64,000 nt of DNA, from NCBI RefSeq assembly GCF_014696225.1, contig NZ_JACJPV010000006.1:1-64000 (forward strand), written 5' to 3'. How positions within the stretch are numbered: the first letter of the stretch is position 1; each line of letters begins with the position of its first letter. Below the pieces are notes generated by a model. The model was given only the letters and a program-made list of their open reading frames with translations. It was not told the origin of the DNA and ran no database searches. Of the stretch, positions 9,215 to 18,352 are shown piece after piece. The translations under genes were made by a program, and so were the position numbers. This DNA is from Anabaena sp. FACHB-1237. GTDB lineage: Bacteria > Cyanobacteriota > Cyanobacteriia > Cyanobacteriales > Nostocaceae.

Positions 9215-9358
9215 GGACTTTCACAAGTGTCACAGCAAAAATCTGATGTAAGGTGCGTCAGATGTGAAGAATATGTTTATTTACATGATTTATGCTGTCT
9301 GATGTGGTTGGTGAGCTTGTCGAACCACACCCTACTAATGTGCCAGTTGCCTAACTCC
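9215..9358. mobile_element. MITE family A, copy 3, with extra inner hairpin
   Basis: About 144 bp, from GGACTTTCACAAGTGTCACA to CCAGTTGCCTAACTCC. Compared with copy 2 it carries an added hairpin GTGGTTGGTGAGCTTG-TCGAACCAC in the right arm, also present in copy 5 (57776-57920). Confidence 0.72.
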
Positions 9359-9505
9359 TGTTTCTGTAAATGTGTTTGTAAATGTGTAGGTTTTTCATTG
9401 TACTTTATACCCACAATATGCTATCCAATAACAAAATTATCAAAACAGGAAGTAAAGTAGGGTAGGAAGTGCGAAGTACGGAGTGAAAATTATGATTACT
9501 AGTCT

Positions 9506-9526
9506 GGGTTTAGCATTGCTAAACCC
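9506..9526. repeat. Palindrome family P2, copy 1
   Basis: Arms GGGTTTAGCA and TGCTAAACCC around one base. Other copies are at 26118, 44843 and 55824. It may terminate the minus-strand gene that ends at 9559. Confidence 0.7.
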
Positions 9527-9558
9527 CTAGTGATATAGTGATAGCTCACAGCTGACGG

Positions 9559-9954
9559 CTAAAAAGGCCGACGTAACCACCGAGTGATAAAATCGAGTAG
9601 ACGATCGCTCAATGATGCTGGAGGTAGTTCTTTTTCTTTGAGCTTTTCCACTAATTGATGCCCTAAAGGCGTGAGTCGAAAACCGTCCGTAATTCCCTGG
9701 CCATCTACTTCCCGTCTTAATATTCCTACGTCTATTAGCCAACTTAAAGCATTATCACATATCAATTCTGATAATGGTTGTTTGGTGTAATTTTTCTTTA
9801 CTCCATGTTCTGATGCGATCGCTCCTAATGCTATACTTCGATTCTGCATCTCTATGAGTAAGTTTAGCTTAAATGGTGAACATATCAGCGATCGCTCTGC
9901 TCTGGTTAGAGTATTACTAGAATATACTAGGGGTTTGAGATTTTGACTATTCAC
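9559..9954 (-). CDS. Conserved cyanobacterial hypothetical protein (Npun_F0494-like)
   Basis: 131 residues from a GTG start; the end RLLDFITRWLRRPF is basic and amphipathic. The middle ('LICDNALSWLIDVGILRREVDGQGITDGFRLTPLGHQLVEKL') looks like a winged-helix fold with a terminal hairpin, as in small DNA-binding or scaffold proteins. I recognise it only as a protein family restricted to cyanobacteria. It lies downstream of the ccsA-type gene on the same strand, separated by a TTAACTG-rich spacer (9975-10022), so co-transcription is possible. Confidence 0.6.
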   Translation of the reverse strand: MNSQNLKPLVYSSNTLTRAERSLICSPFKLNLLIEMQNRSIALGAIASEHGVKKNYTKQPLSELICDNALSWLIDVGILRREVDGQGITDGFRLTPLGHQLVEKLKEKELPPASLSDRLLDFITRWLRRPF

Positions 9955-10039
9955 AGCAAATATTTCTAATTTTAATTAACATTTAACTGTTAACAGTTAA
10001 CGTCTAAGGTTAACTGTTAACTTAGAACACACTAATATT

Positions 10040-11092
10040 CTACAAAAACCAACCGTAGGAATGTAAACCTTTACCTAAAAGATTAACTCCTAAATAACAA
10101 ACCCACACTACTACAAAACCTGCTGAGGCTAAAATTGCCGGTTTTCTACCCTGCCAACCACGAGTTATTCTCGCATGAAGATAGGCTGCAAATACTAACC
10201 AAGTAATTAACGCCCAGGTTTCTTTGGGATCCCAACTCCAGTAAGATCCCCATGCTTCATTTGCCCATACACCCCCCGCAATTATACCTATAGTTAGTAA
10301 AGGAAATCCTAACCCTATAATCCGATAACTTATATTATCTAATATTTCTGCCAGGTTAAGGCGTTGAGGTGAAAGGGTTAGGCTATTGGTGATAGTTGCA
10401 GATTCTGTAAGTTTTACTACGTCTAACACTGCTGTACCTTTACCATTGTTTTGGTTTTGGCTGTTGCTTTCTATACCAATAAAACCGTTATTTTCTGAGG
10501 CTGGGGTGACTAATTCTCCTGATTTAATTAATTTATAGCCGTTACTACGATAACCACCTGTACCTACAGAACTGCCTTGTAATTGGATGTTTTGTCCACG
10601 AGTGACAATTAGAAAAGCGATCGCTAGTAGTGAACCTACCATTAATGCTGAATAACTTAACATCATAACACTAACGTGCATCATCAACCAATTAGATTTT
10701 AAAGCAGGTACTAAAGGCTCAGAAATTTGCATTTCTGATGGTAAAGTCAGAGTAGCAAATGCTGTAATACCCATAGCCACTGGTGCGGTAACAACTCCTA
10801 CCAAACGACTACGAGTAGAATTTTCTGCTATCAAGTGAACAGCAGTAATACCCCAAGTCAGGAAAAATAGAGATTCATAGAGGTTACTAAGAGGGAAATA
10901 ACCTGCTTCTATCCATCTTGCAGCCAATAGGGTAGCAATGGATAAATTAGCGATCGCCATTCCTGCTGTGCCTAAAGCCCCAGTCAATGATAAACTAGGA
11001 AAAGCTGCTCCCACCCAATATACTAACATGGTGCAGAATAAAACAGCAAAAGAGGCATTATCTAGCCAATTCTGGAGTACAACCAGATTCAT
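10040..11092 (-). CDS. ccsA: System II cytochrome c assembly protein, CcsA/Ycf5 type (often annotated CcsB)
   Basis: 350 residues with about eight membrane helices. The haem-handling WWD signature is present as '[19 protein letters not shown]', and the flanking His residues expected for the family are in '[13 protein letters not shown]' and '[10 protein letters not shown]'. With Ccs1 it delivers and attaches haem to apocytochromes in the thylakoid lumen or periplasm (established). Residues about 170-240 form a polar, low-complexity loop (Ser/Asn/Gly-rich) typical of cyanobacterial versions. Database naming is inconsistent (CcsA versus CcsB); the WWD domain defines it as the ycf5-type partner. 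Confidence 0.93.
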   Translation of the reverse strand: MNLVVLQNWLDNASFAVLFCTMLVYWVGAAFPSLSLTGALGTAGMAIANLSIATLLAARWIEAGYFPLSNLYESLFFLTWGITAVHLIAENSTRSRLVGVVTAPVAMGITAFATLTLPSEMQISEPLVPALKSNWLMMHVSVMMLSYSALMVGSLLAIAFLIVTRGQNIQLQGSSVGTGGYRSNGYKLIKSGELVTPASENNGFIGIESNSQNQNNGKGTAVLDVVKLTESATITNSLTLSPQRLNLAEILDNISYRIIGLGFPLLTIGIIAGGVWANEAWGSYWSWDPKETWALITWLVFAAYLHARITRGWQGRKPAILASAGFVVVWVCYLGVNLLGKGLHSYGWFL

Positions 11093-11540
11093 AAATACGT
11101 CTCCCTAATGGATGCTTTCAGATTAATTCTCACTTTATTTCTCATCCTATCGGTTTTTGTAACCACAAGATCCTCAATTTCTTCCATAACTATCAGCATT
11201 CAGCCATCAGCAGTCAGCCATCAGTTATCAGTTATCAGTAAATGTATATCAAATGTATCAATTTTATAATATTTCCTGACAAACAACAAGATACCGGACT
11301 CTTACAAGGTTGAAAATTAAAATAGCAGTCCTATCTTGATCAATAAATCAATTAATAAGTGTGGGTTCTTAAAACATATTACATAATAATATATACATTA
11401 CATTTGAATTTTTATTAAATAATATTACCCACATCCTATAGATTTATGGTATAAAATTACTATGTTTATTGTATAGAGATCAAATTAGTGATCACCTGTA
11501 AGTAATGCTGAATACAACGATCCTCAGAAAACATTGACAC
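11093..11540. other. Gene-free spacer with CAGTCAGCCATCAG-type repeats
   Basis: 11199-11240 contains repeated TCAGCATTCAGCCATCAG words. The remainder is AT-rich (about 11340-11480) and should carry the promoter of the gene at 11541. Nothing else is seen. Confidence 0.5.
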
Positions 11541-12497
11541 ATGACCAGATTTATCTATGATCAGTTTTCTAAGGACTATTTAGAAGAACTGCTTAAACCC
11601 TATGGAAAAGTAGAAACACCTCGTGAGTTGGCAGGAGAAATTAGGCAAATAGATGTTTATTTTTCTCCATTGTCCCAACTCGATCCTAGTGTAAAAATGC
11701 TAGGATTATTAGGTAATATGGCATTAACGCCAGCAATGTTTGAACCCTATCGTAATCCAGTAAAAGTGGACGAAATAGGAGATTGTATACTCAAATTATT
11801 AGAAATTAAAGGAGTCTTAAAAAGAGAAGCAAAGCGTAATAAATCTAATTTATTAGATGAACAACTGCCGAAATTATGGATACTCACACCCACAGCATCA
11901 TCTGATATACTATCAGGATTTAATGCTACCTTAAAACAAGATTATTTACCTGGTGTCTATTATTTAGGAAAGTATTTACGCACAGCAATAGTAGTAATTC
12001 ATCAATTACCATGTACGGAAGAAACCCTATGGATCAGAATTTTAGGAAGAGGCAAAGTTCAGCAACAAGCTATAGATGAACTGGCCAATTTACCAACTAA
12101 TCATCCATTTAGGAAAATCGGGTTAGAATTACTATATAACCTGCAAACACATCTGAAAAGAAATAATCAAAAAGATGAAGATAGGGAGGTACTTATGAGA
12201 TTAGAACCACTATATCAACAAGAAAGAGAGTTAGCCGTTCTTGAAGGAAAAAGAGAGGGAAAAATTCAAGGCAAAATTGAAGGTAAAATTGAAGGCAAAA
12301 TTGAAGGCAAAATTGAAGGTGAGATGTTATTAATTACCAAGCAAATTAACAAAAAGTTTGGTAAAATTTCAGAAAATTTAACTGAGAAGATTCAAAAATT
12401 ACCAGTTGAAACAATTGAAGCTTTAGCAGAATATCTCCTAGATTTTACTAAAGTTGATGATTTAGAAACTTGGTTAAATCAAAATTCTCCATCATAA
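11541..12497 (+). CDS. Rpn-family PD-(D/E)XK-like protein with GKIE repeat and DUF4351
   Basis: 318 residues. The N-terminus ('FIYDQFSKDYLEELLKPYGKVETPRELAGEIRQIDVYFSP') matches the cyanobacterial Rpn/transposase-like nuclease family, in which 'E...iD..f' is part of the active site. At about residues 235-258 is a run of four-residue units GKIE/GKIQ, encoded by 12-bp tandem repeats. The C-terminal 60 residues ('LLITKQINKKFGKISENLTEKIQKLPVETIEALAEYLLDF') form the DUF4351 domain. Rpn proteins promote RecA-independent DNA transfer or act as nucleases in E. coli; the role in cyanobacteria, where they are highly multiplied, is unknown. Confidence 0.85.
   Translation: MTRFIYDQFSKDYLEELLKPYGKVETPRELAGEIRQIDVYFSPLSQLDPSVKMLGLLGNMALTPAMFEPYRNPVKVDEIGDCILKLLEIKGVLKREAKRNKSNLLDEQLPKLWILTPTASSDILSGFNATLKQDYLPGVYYLGKYLRTAIVVIHQLPCTEETLWIRILGRGKVQQQAIDELANLPTNHPFRKIGLELLYNLQTHLKRNNQKDEDREVLMRLEPLYQQERELAVLEGKREGKIQGKIEGKIEGKIEGKIEGEMLLITKQINKKFGKISENLTEKIQKLPVETIEALAEYLLDFTKVDDLETWLNQNSPS
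12253..12324 (+). repeat. 12-bp tandem repeat inside Rpn/DUF4351 gene
   Basis: About five or six units of AAAATTGAAGGC with single-base variants, encoding repeated K-I-E-G. It is in frame, so unit number can change without disrupting the protein. Confidence 0.85.
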
Positions 12498-12509
12498 ACC
12501 TATCCCCAA

Positions 12510-12539
12510 ATCCCCGATTTCTCAAATAAGTCGGGGATC
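12510..12539. terminator. Palindrome family P1, copy 2
   Basis: Arms ATCCCCGA and TCGGGGAT with AT-rich inner pairs, 12 bases after the stop of the Rpn-like gene. Confidence 0.65.
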
Positions 12540-12634
12540 TTAATTTAATGATGATCATGATCATGAAAAATATATCAAAAGGTTTATAGTGATAACTAGT
12601 AACTTGGGTTATTATTAATATTGGAGCGAAAACA

Positions 12635-13453
12635 TTGGTTAAACAAAGATTAGATACTTTATTGGTAGAATTGGGTTTATGTTCTTCTCGTCAACAAGCA
12701 CAACGTTTAATTCAAGCTGGAGAAGTAACTGTTAATCAAAATTTAATAGATAAAGCAGGAACGGAAGTAGATACATCTGCACAAATAGTCATTAAAGAAC
12801 GTTCTCGTTTCGTTTCTCGTGGTGGAGAAAAATTAGCGAAAGCATTGGATTTTTTTGCAATTTCTGTTAAGGATCGCATTTGTTTAGATGGAGGAATTTC
12901 TACAGGAGGTTTTACCGATTGTTTATTACAATCTGGTGCAAAACAAGTTTATGGTATTGATGTTGGTTATGGCCAAGTTGATTGGAAATTAAGAAATGAT
13001 CCGCGAGTTATTTTAAAAGAGCGCACAAATTTACGTCAATTAAAACCAGAACAATTATATACAGAAAATGATATAATTCCTGACTTAGTAGTGGTAGATG
13101 TTTCTTTTATTTCTTTAACTAAGGTTTTATCTGCTATTTGGGATTTAATTCAAGCACCAAGGGAGGCAATTTTATTAGTAAAACCTCAGTTTGAGGTAGG
13201 TAAAAGTCGAGTGGGTAAAAAAGGGGTGGTGCGTGATTCTCAAGATCATGCTGATGCTATTTTTCAAGTTCTCCAAACCGCCCTAAAATTAGGTTGGCAA
13301 TATCAAAGTTTAACTTTTTCTCCTATTACTGGTCCTGCTGGTAATATTGAGTATTTATTATGGTTAAAAATGGATGGTGAAATAATAGTACCTGATTTAG
13401 AATCTATTCAGGAAATGACTAAGTTAGCAGTTCAGGAGTTTATGAAAAAATGA
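12635..13453 (+). CDS. tlyA: TlyA-family 2'-O-methyltransferase (rRNA cytidine) / hemolysin-like
   Basis: 272 residues. The start is TTG at 12635, supported by a GGAG ribosome-binding site eight bases upstream (12623-12626) and by the family N-terminus 'VKQRLDTLLVELGLCSSRQQAQRLIQAGEVTVN', an S4 RNA-binding domain. A Rossmann methyltransferase of the FtsJ type follows ('CLDGGISTGGFTDCLLQSGAKQVYGIDVG'), with the later motif 'LLVKPQFEVGK'. In mycobacteria TlyA methylates C1409 of 16S and C1920 of 23S rRNA; the target here is inferred. The stop overlaps the start of a DUF29 pseudogene. Confidence 0.93.
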   Translation: MVKQRLDTLLVELGLCSSRQQAQRLIQAGEVTVNQNLIDKAGTEVDTSAQIVIKERSRFVSRGGEKLAKALDFFAISVKDRICLDGGISTGGFTDCLLQSGAKQVYGIDVGYGQVDWKLRNDPRVILKERTNLRQLKPEQLYTENDIIPDLVVVDVSFISLTKVLSAIWDLIQAPREAILLVKPQFEVGKSRVGKKGVVRDSQDHADAIFQVLQTALKLGWQYQSLTFSPITGPAGNIEYLLWLKMDGEIIVPDLESIQEMTKLAVQEFMKK

Positions 13454-13981
13454 TGAGTAACCAATTTGTACAAGATGATCAAATAAATGATCAATCATGG
13501 TTAGATAAAACTATCAGCCAATTGAAAGAACGCAATTTTGAGGCTTTAGATATTGATTTATTAATAGAAGAAATAGGTGGAAATTTAAAAGATGCTTTAG
13601 AAAACAATTTAATTGTTTAATTGTGGTTTTAGCACATTTATTGAAGTGGAAATATCAGCATGATAATCGTTCTGGAAGTTGGCAAGGTAGTATTAAAGAA
13701 CATCGTCATCGGATTAATACAGCAGTTTCCGTTATTATGAGATACAGATGTTAATGATAAAACCCTTGTAAAACAGCCATCTTGCTGTGTTCATAGTGTA
13801 CCTCATGTAGATGGAATGTGCTGTAAGTCTATGCAAATATGATGAGGATATTTTTGATAGTTGTTATGATCCTGCTTTAAATTGGGCAATGGCAGAAACG
13901 GGTTTATCTGTTGATATTTTTCCGGTACAATGTTCTTTTACTGCTGAAGAGGTTCTCAATATTAAATTTTTACCTGAGTAA
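13450..13981 (+). pseudogene. DUF29-family pseudogene, frameshifted and interrupted by a MITE
   Basis: The frame opens at 13450 (overlapping the tlyA stop) with 'SWLDKTISQLKERNFEALDI' and stops at 13618-13620. After a frameshift it continues as 'VVLAHLLKWKYQHDNRSGSW...SIKEHRHRI'. At about 13713 foreign DNA begins, and the tail resumes after about 13830 as 'YDEDIFDSCYDPALNWAMAETGL', ending at 13981. These blocks match, in order, the intact DUF29 gene at 58680-59150 ('LMILLAHLLKLKVQFD', 'SVIEHRQRIL', 'DKAYSPACKLAI'). It has at least two lesions and is not functional. Confidence 0.88.
13713..13826 (+). mobile_element. IS630-like MITE, copy 1, inside the DUF29 pseudogene
   Basis: About 114 bp, nearly identical to the reverse complement of 19765-19877 (a handful of mismatches by eye). 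It carries AGTGTACCTCAT near its right end, the same word as the terminal repeat of the IS630 at 30898-31909. The left terminal repeat seen in copy 2 is missing, so this copy is truncated. Confidence 0.8.
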
Positions 13982-14139
13982 CTTAAGCATTCAGCTATCA
14001 GCAATCAGCTATTTACCTGAAATATTAAAATACAAAGAATGAAAACAAACGAATGCAGATAACATTCTGTGAAATTAAAATTTCTGAACCCTTGTTATTG
14101 ATACTATTCTCTGATTACTGATTACTAATAGCTGAATAC

Positions 14140-14409
14140 TTACGTATCATATATTAAACATTCTAGTGCTTCTGGATGATTTTCACAGTATATTTCTAAG
14201 TCTGTTTTGCGATGCTTTGCTTGTTTTTCTTGGGCTTTTTCTATTTGTAATTGTTGAATTAAATTCCATGCTTGAATACAAGTAGAGGAATTTTTTCCAT
14301 CTATTTCGCATATTTCCCGCGCTTTTACTATTGCGGCTAGGATTTTTTCATCAATGGTTGTTTGCGGACTTTTTTGGATTTGTTTTTGGATTTGATTTAC
14401 GGTTGTCAT
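14140..14409 (-). CDS. cp12: CP12 Calvin-cycle regulatory protein
   Basis: 89 residues, a usual CP12 length. Both Cys pairs are present: N-terminal 'REICEIDGKNSSTCIQAWNLIQQLQIE' and C-terminal 'LEIYCENHPEALECLIYDT', the latter matching the conserved CxxNPEaxEC-x-YD end. CP12 is an intrinsically disordered redox switch that binds GAPDH and phosphoribulokinase and holds them inactive in the dark (established). The N-terminal extension is Gln/Lys-rich. It lies between repeat-rich spacers with no operon partner. Confidence 0.88.
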   Translation of the reverse strand: MTTVNQIQKQIQKSPQTTIDEKILAAIVKAREICEIDGKNSSTCIQAWNLIQQLQIEKAQEKQAKHRKTDLEIYCENHPEALECLIYDT

Positions 14410-14553
14410 GATTTTTAGATATAAACTAACTAGGAATTATTGCCAACTCAGATGCACAGATATAGAGAATAATTTATTTGCCGATTATTTCTCAAGATTA
14501 ACAATTGACAACTGATTTTTTTGTTAATTTATATACTTTTTAATAGATATTAC

Positions 14554-14586
14554 AGATCCCCAAATTCTTAAAAAAGTCGGGGATCT
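14554..14586. terminator. Palindrome family P1, copy 3
   Basis: Outer arms AGATCCCC and GGGGATCT, with the inner pairs partly decayed. It lies just past the 3' end of the minus-strand GTPase gene. Confidence 0.65.
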
Positions 14587-14594
14587 TAAGGAGG

Positions 14595-15929
14595 TTATAA
14601 TTCCTGTTTTAACCTATACAAAATTGTGTTTTCATCAACTTGTGATAATATTTCTCGAATAACAGTATTAGCCCCTAATTGTCCCCAAGTACAGCCTTTT
14701 TCTAGGTAAATTTGGGCGGCTTTTCCTACTCGATAACTACCATAGCCTGCTATTACACTTTGCATTAATCCACTAGTGGCAAAAGTAGTAATATGAAAGG
14801 GATTTTCTCCACTAATTGCATCTGTGGTTTTACCTATACCTAATATCAAACTAGTGGCTATTTCACTCAGAAATAAACTACCAGAACTAAATAAAATGGT
14901 TTTTAATAATTTGGTAGCTTCATAACTAGTCATGGGTAGGCCATATAATCTTGCTAGGGAACGAATCAGGGCTAAATCTGTGATTAAACCACCAATAATA
15001 TCTAAAAAACCAATGGGATTTAATCCGATCGCTATGGCTTTATATTTAATAAATTGAGAAATAATATTTTCTGCTTCTTGTTGGCGAATATCTAGGGTTT
15101 TACTAGTAATAATTTCTTCTGCTTCTCTAGCTTGAATTAAGGCGTTTAATGCTAATAGCGATCGCCCTTCTCTATTTAATATTTTCAAAATAGTTTCTTT
15201 CAATTCATGAACTTGTGGTTCTGGAGTTTCCCATTCATAACTAACCCTACCATCTGCCCATTCTATTCTTACCTCCATTGGTGCTGGTTCAGCCGCGATC
15301 ATTACAATTTCATCAGGTAATAATGGCTGATTTGATGAATTTCCTGCCCCTAATTGTTGCAAGTTTTTATATATTGTTTCTCTATCCGTTTCTGGATATA
15401 AATCAATTTTATTAAATACTAAAATTAAAGGTTTTTGTGATTGACGTAATTCTAATAATGCTTGATATTCTGTTCTCGTAATATCGCCAGAAACCACAAA
15501 TAAGATTAAGTCACATTGACGCACAACATCCTTAGCCATTTGCGCCCTTGCATCCCCAGAAATTTCATCTAAACCTGGTGTATCTATCAATTCAACTAAT
15601 ACCTTATCTCCTGGTTTCCAACGTACTGAACGCGGCCATTGTGTCACACCATTTAATGGTCCAGTTTCTAAAATTTTATCGCCCATTAAGGAATTTAATA
15701 CGGCAGATTTTCCCCGACTAACCAACCCAAAAGCAGCAATTCTAATAATATTAGCATCAAGTTTTTCTAGGGTAGTGCTTAATATTTCTATTTGTGGTTT
15801 TACCACTGTAATTAATTCAGAATTTCCTGATAATTTACCAGACTTACGCAGATAATTATACCAAGACAATGCTTGTCTAATACTAGCACGGGCGCGGTTT
15901 AAATGGGTTTCTTGTAAGTTACGAGTCAT
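14595..15929 (-). CDS. Era/dynamin-like GTPase with C-terminal DUF697 membrane domain
   Basis: 444 residues. GTPase motifs: P-loop 'AFGLVSRGKSAVLNSLMG' (about 65-82), switch II 'ELIDTPGLDE' and specificity loop 'FNKIDLY'. From about residue 285 a hydrophobic C-terminal region with Gly-rich helices ('GLNPIGFLDIIGGLITDLALIRSLARLYG') matches DUF697. Such proteins occur widely in cyanobacteria and chloroplast lineages as membrane-associated GTPases of unknown role. P1 palindromes flank both ends of the gene. The ABC transporter genes upstream are on the same strand but separated by one of these palindromes. Confidence 0.88.
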   Translation of the reverse strand: MTRNLQETHLNRARASIRQALSWYNYLRKSGKLSGNSELITVVKPQIEILSTTLEKLDANIIRIAAFGLVSRGKSAVLNSLMGDKILETGPLNGVTQWPRSVRWKPGDKVLVELIDTPGLDEISGDARAQMAKDVVRQCDLILFVVSGDITRTEYQALLELRQSQKPLILVFNKIDLYPETDRETIYKNLQQLGAGNSSNQPLLPDEIVMIAAEPAPMEVRIEWADGRVSYEWETPEPQVHELKETILKILNREGRSLLALNALIQAREAEEIITSKTLDIRQQEAENIISQFIKYKAIAIGLNPIGFLDIIGGLITDLALIRSLARLYGLPMTSYEATKLLKTILFSSGSLFLSEIATSLILGIGKTTDAISGENPFHITTFATSGLMQSVIAGYGSYRVGKAAQIYLEKGCTWGQLGANTVIREILSQVDENTILYRLKQEL

Positions 15930-15966
15930 AGGATTTTGGATGTTTGGTTTTTGATTTTAGATTTTC

Positions 15967-15999
15967 AGATCCCGGACTTCTTTAAGAAGTCCGGGATCT
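15967..15999. terminator. Palindrome family P1, copy 4 (perfect 14-bp stem)
   Basis: Arms AGATCCCGGACTTC and GAAGTCCGGGATCT around TTTAA. It sits between the start of the GTPase gene and the end of the ABC ATPase gene, and is nearly identical to the copy at 59252-59284. Confidence 0.75.
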
Positions 16000-16044
16000 A
16001 AATTTTTCAGTTCTCTAATTTTCTTTGGCATATCTAATATAACG

Positions 16045-16824
16045 TTATTGTCCTAAATATGCTTCTAAAACTTTAGCATTATTTTGAATTTCTGTAGGAG
16101 TTCCCACAGCTAAATTTTGTCCCTCTGCTAATACCCAAACTTGATCACATAAAGACATAATTACATCCATATTATGTTCAATAATTAAAAATGTCATACC
16201 ATCGTTACGATTCCAGTTTAAAATGCGATCGCAAATATCATCTATTAACCTGGGATTAACACCTGCTGCTGGTTCATCTAACAATATTAACTTAGGATTT
16301 GTCATTAAAGCCCTGCCCATTTCTAACAGTTTTCTTTGCCCCCCTGATAAACCTCCTGCATAGTCATTAGCCTTTTTTTCTAACCCCACAGACTCTAATA
16401 AAAACATTGCCCGTTCTTTTAATTTTTTCTCTTCTTTAGCGACAATATGGGGCTGAAATTGCACTTGCCAAAAATTTTCTCCCGTTTGTTTTTGTGCTGC
16501 TAACAACATATTTTCTAACACCGATAACCGTGATAAAGCCTTAGCAACTTGAAAAGTTCTTATTAAACCTTGTTGGGCAATTTGATGAGGTTGTAATTTA
16601 TGAATTGGTTCACCATCAAATATTACTCTTCCTTTATCTGGACGAATAAAATTAGAAAGTAAATTAAATAATGTGGTTTTACCTGCACCATTAGGACCAA
16701 TTAATCCGGTAATACTACTTTTTCGTACTTCAATATTAGCTTCTTGCACTGCTTTAATACCACCAAAATTTTTACAAAGTCCGGTAGCAGATAATAATGG
16801 CATTTCTGGTGTTTCTAAAATCAT
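16045..16824 (-). CDS. Branched-chain/neutral amino-acid ABC transporter ATPase (LivG/NatA type)
   Basis: About 259 residues from the ATG at 16824; the frame is open up to 16914. I prefer the internal start because the longer version would translate a hairpin (AACCCAC..GTGGGTT, 16864-16881) and lacks family similarity there. Motifs: Walker A 'GPNGAGKTTLFN', signature 'LSGGQRKLLEMGRAL', Walker B 'LILLDEPAAG', H-loop 'IIEHNMD'. The phrase 'LIRTFQVAKALSRLSVLENML' is typical of the LivG subgroup. It powers uptake together with the adjacent LivM-type permease. The second ATPase, second permease and binding protein are not in this window, as is common for scattered cyanobacterial Nat systems. Confidence 0.92.
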   Translation of the reverse strand: MILETPEMPLLSATGLCKNFGGIKAVQEANIEVRKSSITGLIGPNGAGKTTLFNLLSNFIRPDKGRVIFDGEPIHKLQPHQIAQQGLIRTFQVAKALSRLSVLENMLLAAQKQTGENFWQVQFQPHIVAKEEKKLKERAMFLLESVGLEKKANDYAGGLSGGQRKLLEMGRALMTNPKLILLDEPAAGVNPRLIDDICDRILNWNRNDGMTFLIIEHNMDVIMSLCDQVWVLAEGQNLAVGTPTEIQNNAKVLEAYLGQ

Positions 16825-16863
16825 AATTTTTATAGGTAATTGGGAATTGAGAATCATATTTAT

Positions 16864-16881
16864 TAACCCACGCAGGTGGGT
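16864..16881. repeat. Hairpin between permease and ATPase genes
   Basis: AACCCAC-GCAG-GTGGGTT, a common cyanobacterial spacer hairpin. It lies in the 90-base gap between the natC-like stop and the chosen ATPase start, and could modulate relative expression. Confidence 0.55.
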
Positions 16882-16915
16882 TTTGCCTGTGTATATGCGA
16901 TTTCTAATCGCCAAT

Positions 16916-18052
16916 CTATTTACCCAAAGTTAACTCCTCCTTTTTACCTAAAATACCCTGTGGTCGCCAAATCATCAATACCATGAGAATTAAGCCAATA
17001 AACATGATTCTAAATGCCCCAATTCTTTCCACATCCAGAGGGACAATTTTCGGTAAAAATTCTCTGGTTAAAGCATCATAAGCAAAATAAATTACTGCCC
17101 CTAAAATTGTGCCAATATTATTACCAGAACCTCCTAAAATTATCATAATCCAAGCATCAAAAGTTAATTGAGGTTGAAAATTATCTGGGTAAATCGCGCT
17201 TAATTGCCAAGCGAAAAAAGCCCCAGAAACACCAGCGATCGCACCCCCTAAAACCAAAGATTGTAATTTATAACTGAACACATTTTTTCCTAATGCTTTG
17301 GGTACTTCTTCATCTTCCCTAATAGATTTTAAAACTCGACCCCAAGGCGATTTTACTAACATTTGTAAACGCCAAAATACAAAGGACAAAACTAACAAAG
17401 CTAACCACATTAACCCCGCTTTTGGATTATAATTATATAAACCAATTACCCCAGAAATGTAAATTACTATGGACAATAATCCTAAAATTATTCCCACCAC
17501 CAAACGAGTCATAAATTCCTGTTGACTACTTCTGGTTTTTGCCACATTATCCCTAACAATTTTCTTAGCGGAATTTATCCAACCCCATAAAGAAAATAAC
17601 GTAATTCCTGCCAAAAAAGTTAAAATTAAAATCATCAATAACCGGAAAAATAAATTTGGTGTACTTGACAATGGAATTACATAACTTTGTACTCCAAAAG
17701 ATCCCGATATCCAACTATTACCCACAGGTAAATCTTGATTATTTACTACTAAACGAATCAATTCTCCCGTGCCAATAGTTACAATAGAAAGATAATCTTC
17801 TCGTAACCTTAAAGTGGCAAAACCAATCACTAAACCTAATAAAGCAGCTACAATAGCACCAACTACAACCGCAAAAAGCAAAGGTACACCTTTTTGTAAA
17901 CTCAAAAGTACCGTTGTATAAGCACCTAGCGTCATAAACGCAATATGCCCAAAATTAATTAAACCTGTAAAACCCCATTGTAAATTGAGTCCTAAACCGA
18001 ATAAAGCAAAAGTAGCGGTAGAAACAGCCAGAAAAATTAGATATTCAATCAT
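16916..18052 (-). CDS. Branched-chain/neutral amino-acid ABC permease (LivM/NatC type)
   Basis: 378 residues with about nine or ten membrane helices. The LivM N-terminal signature 'LGLNLQWGFTGLINFGHIAFMTLGAY' and the EAA-like loop 'LKSIREDEEVPKALGKN' (ATPase contact) are both present. The loop at about residues 160-190 ('SAKKIVRDNVAKTRSSQQEFMTR') is longer than in E. coli LivM, as in cyanobacterial NatC-type proteins. It precedes the ATPase on the same strand and is very likely co-transcribed with it. The substrate (neutral or hydrophobic amino acids) is inferred from family. Confidence 0.92.
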   Translation of the reverse strand: MIEYLIFLAVSTATFALFGLGLNLQWGFTGLINFGHIAFMTLGAYTTVLLSLQKGVPLLFAVVVGAIVAALLGLVIGFATLRLREDYLSIVTIGTGELIRLVVNNQDLPVGNSWISGSFGVQSYVIPLSSTPNLFFRLLMILILTFLAGITLFSLWGWINSAKKIVRDNVAKTRSSQQEFMTRLVVGIILGLLSIVIYISGVIGLYNYNPKAGLMWLALLVLSFVFWRLQMLVKSPWGRVLKSIREDEEVPKALGKNVFSYKLQSLVLGGAIAGVSGAFFAWQLSAIYPDNFQPQLTFDAWIMIILGGSGNNIGTILGAVIYFAYDALTREFLPKIVPLDVERIGAFRIMFIGLILMVLMIWRPQGILGKKEELTLGK

Positions 18053-18262
18053 AAATTAGTAGTTACCGAGTTCATGGAATATGAATTTACTACGGATGAG
18101 AATGTACCATCTCATTGAACAAATACCAGATGACGAATTGTACAATATTTGGCACACAGTTCAGGCCAGGCATTATATTATGATTCTTACATGATTAAAG
18201 CGATCGCCTAAGTATATCAACTTCATCAACCTTGGCATACGCTAAGTTTTTTTAATAGACCA

Positions 18263-18352
18263 TGACTTACGCAACTGGCACATTGGTAGGGTGCGTCAGA
18301 TACCAAGAACCTGTTTATTGACATAATTTATGCTGTCTGACGCACCCTACTA
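18263..18352. mobile_element. MITE family A, copy 4 (right end truncated)
   Basis: From TGACTTACGCAACTGGCACA to CTGACGCACCCTACTAAC, about 90 bp, with complementary arms TAGGGTGCGTCAGA and TCTGACGCACCCTA. Its right end runs into the 3' end of the collagen-like gene; the stop codon of that gene (18350-18352) lies in MITE sequence. The rest of the 18053-18262 spacer shows nothing notable. Confidence 0.72.

Larger units (their letters stand above)
9016..9558. other. Gene-free spacer upstream of cobQ
   Basis: It holds degenerate TCAGTTATCAG words (about 9080-9100), MITE-A copy 3 (9215-9358), an AT-rich tract and palindrome P2 copy 1 (9506-9526). Open frames in it run through the MITE and show no protein-like features. 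Confidence 0.6.

Noticed and set aside
9227-9460. 77-codon plus-strand ORF, Cys-rich
   Set aside because: It runs through MITE A copy 3 and AT-rich spacer and has no protein-family features.
16825-16914. N-terminal extension of the LivG-type ATPase
   Set aside because: The extension would translate a spacer hairpin and is absent from the family; internal ATG at 16824 chosen.
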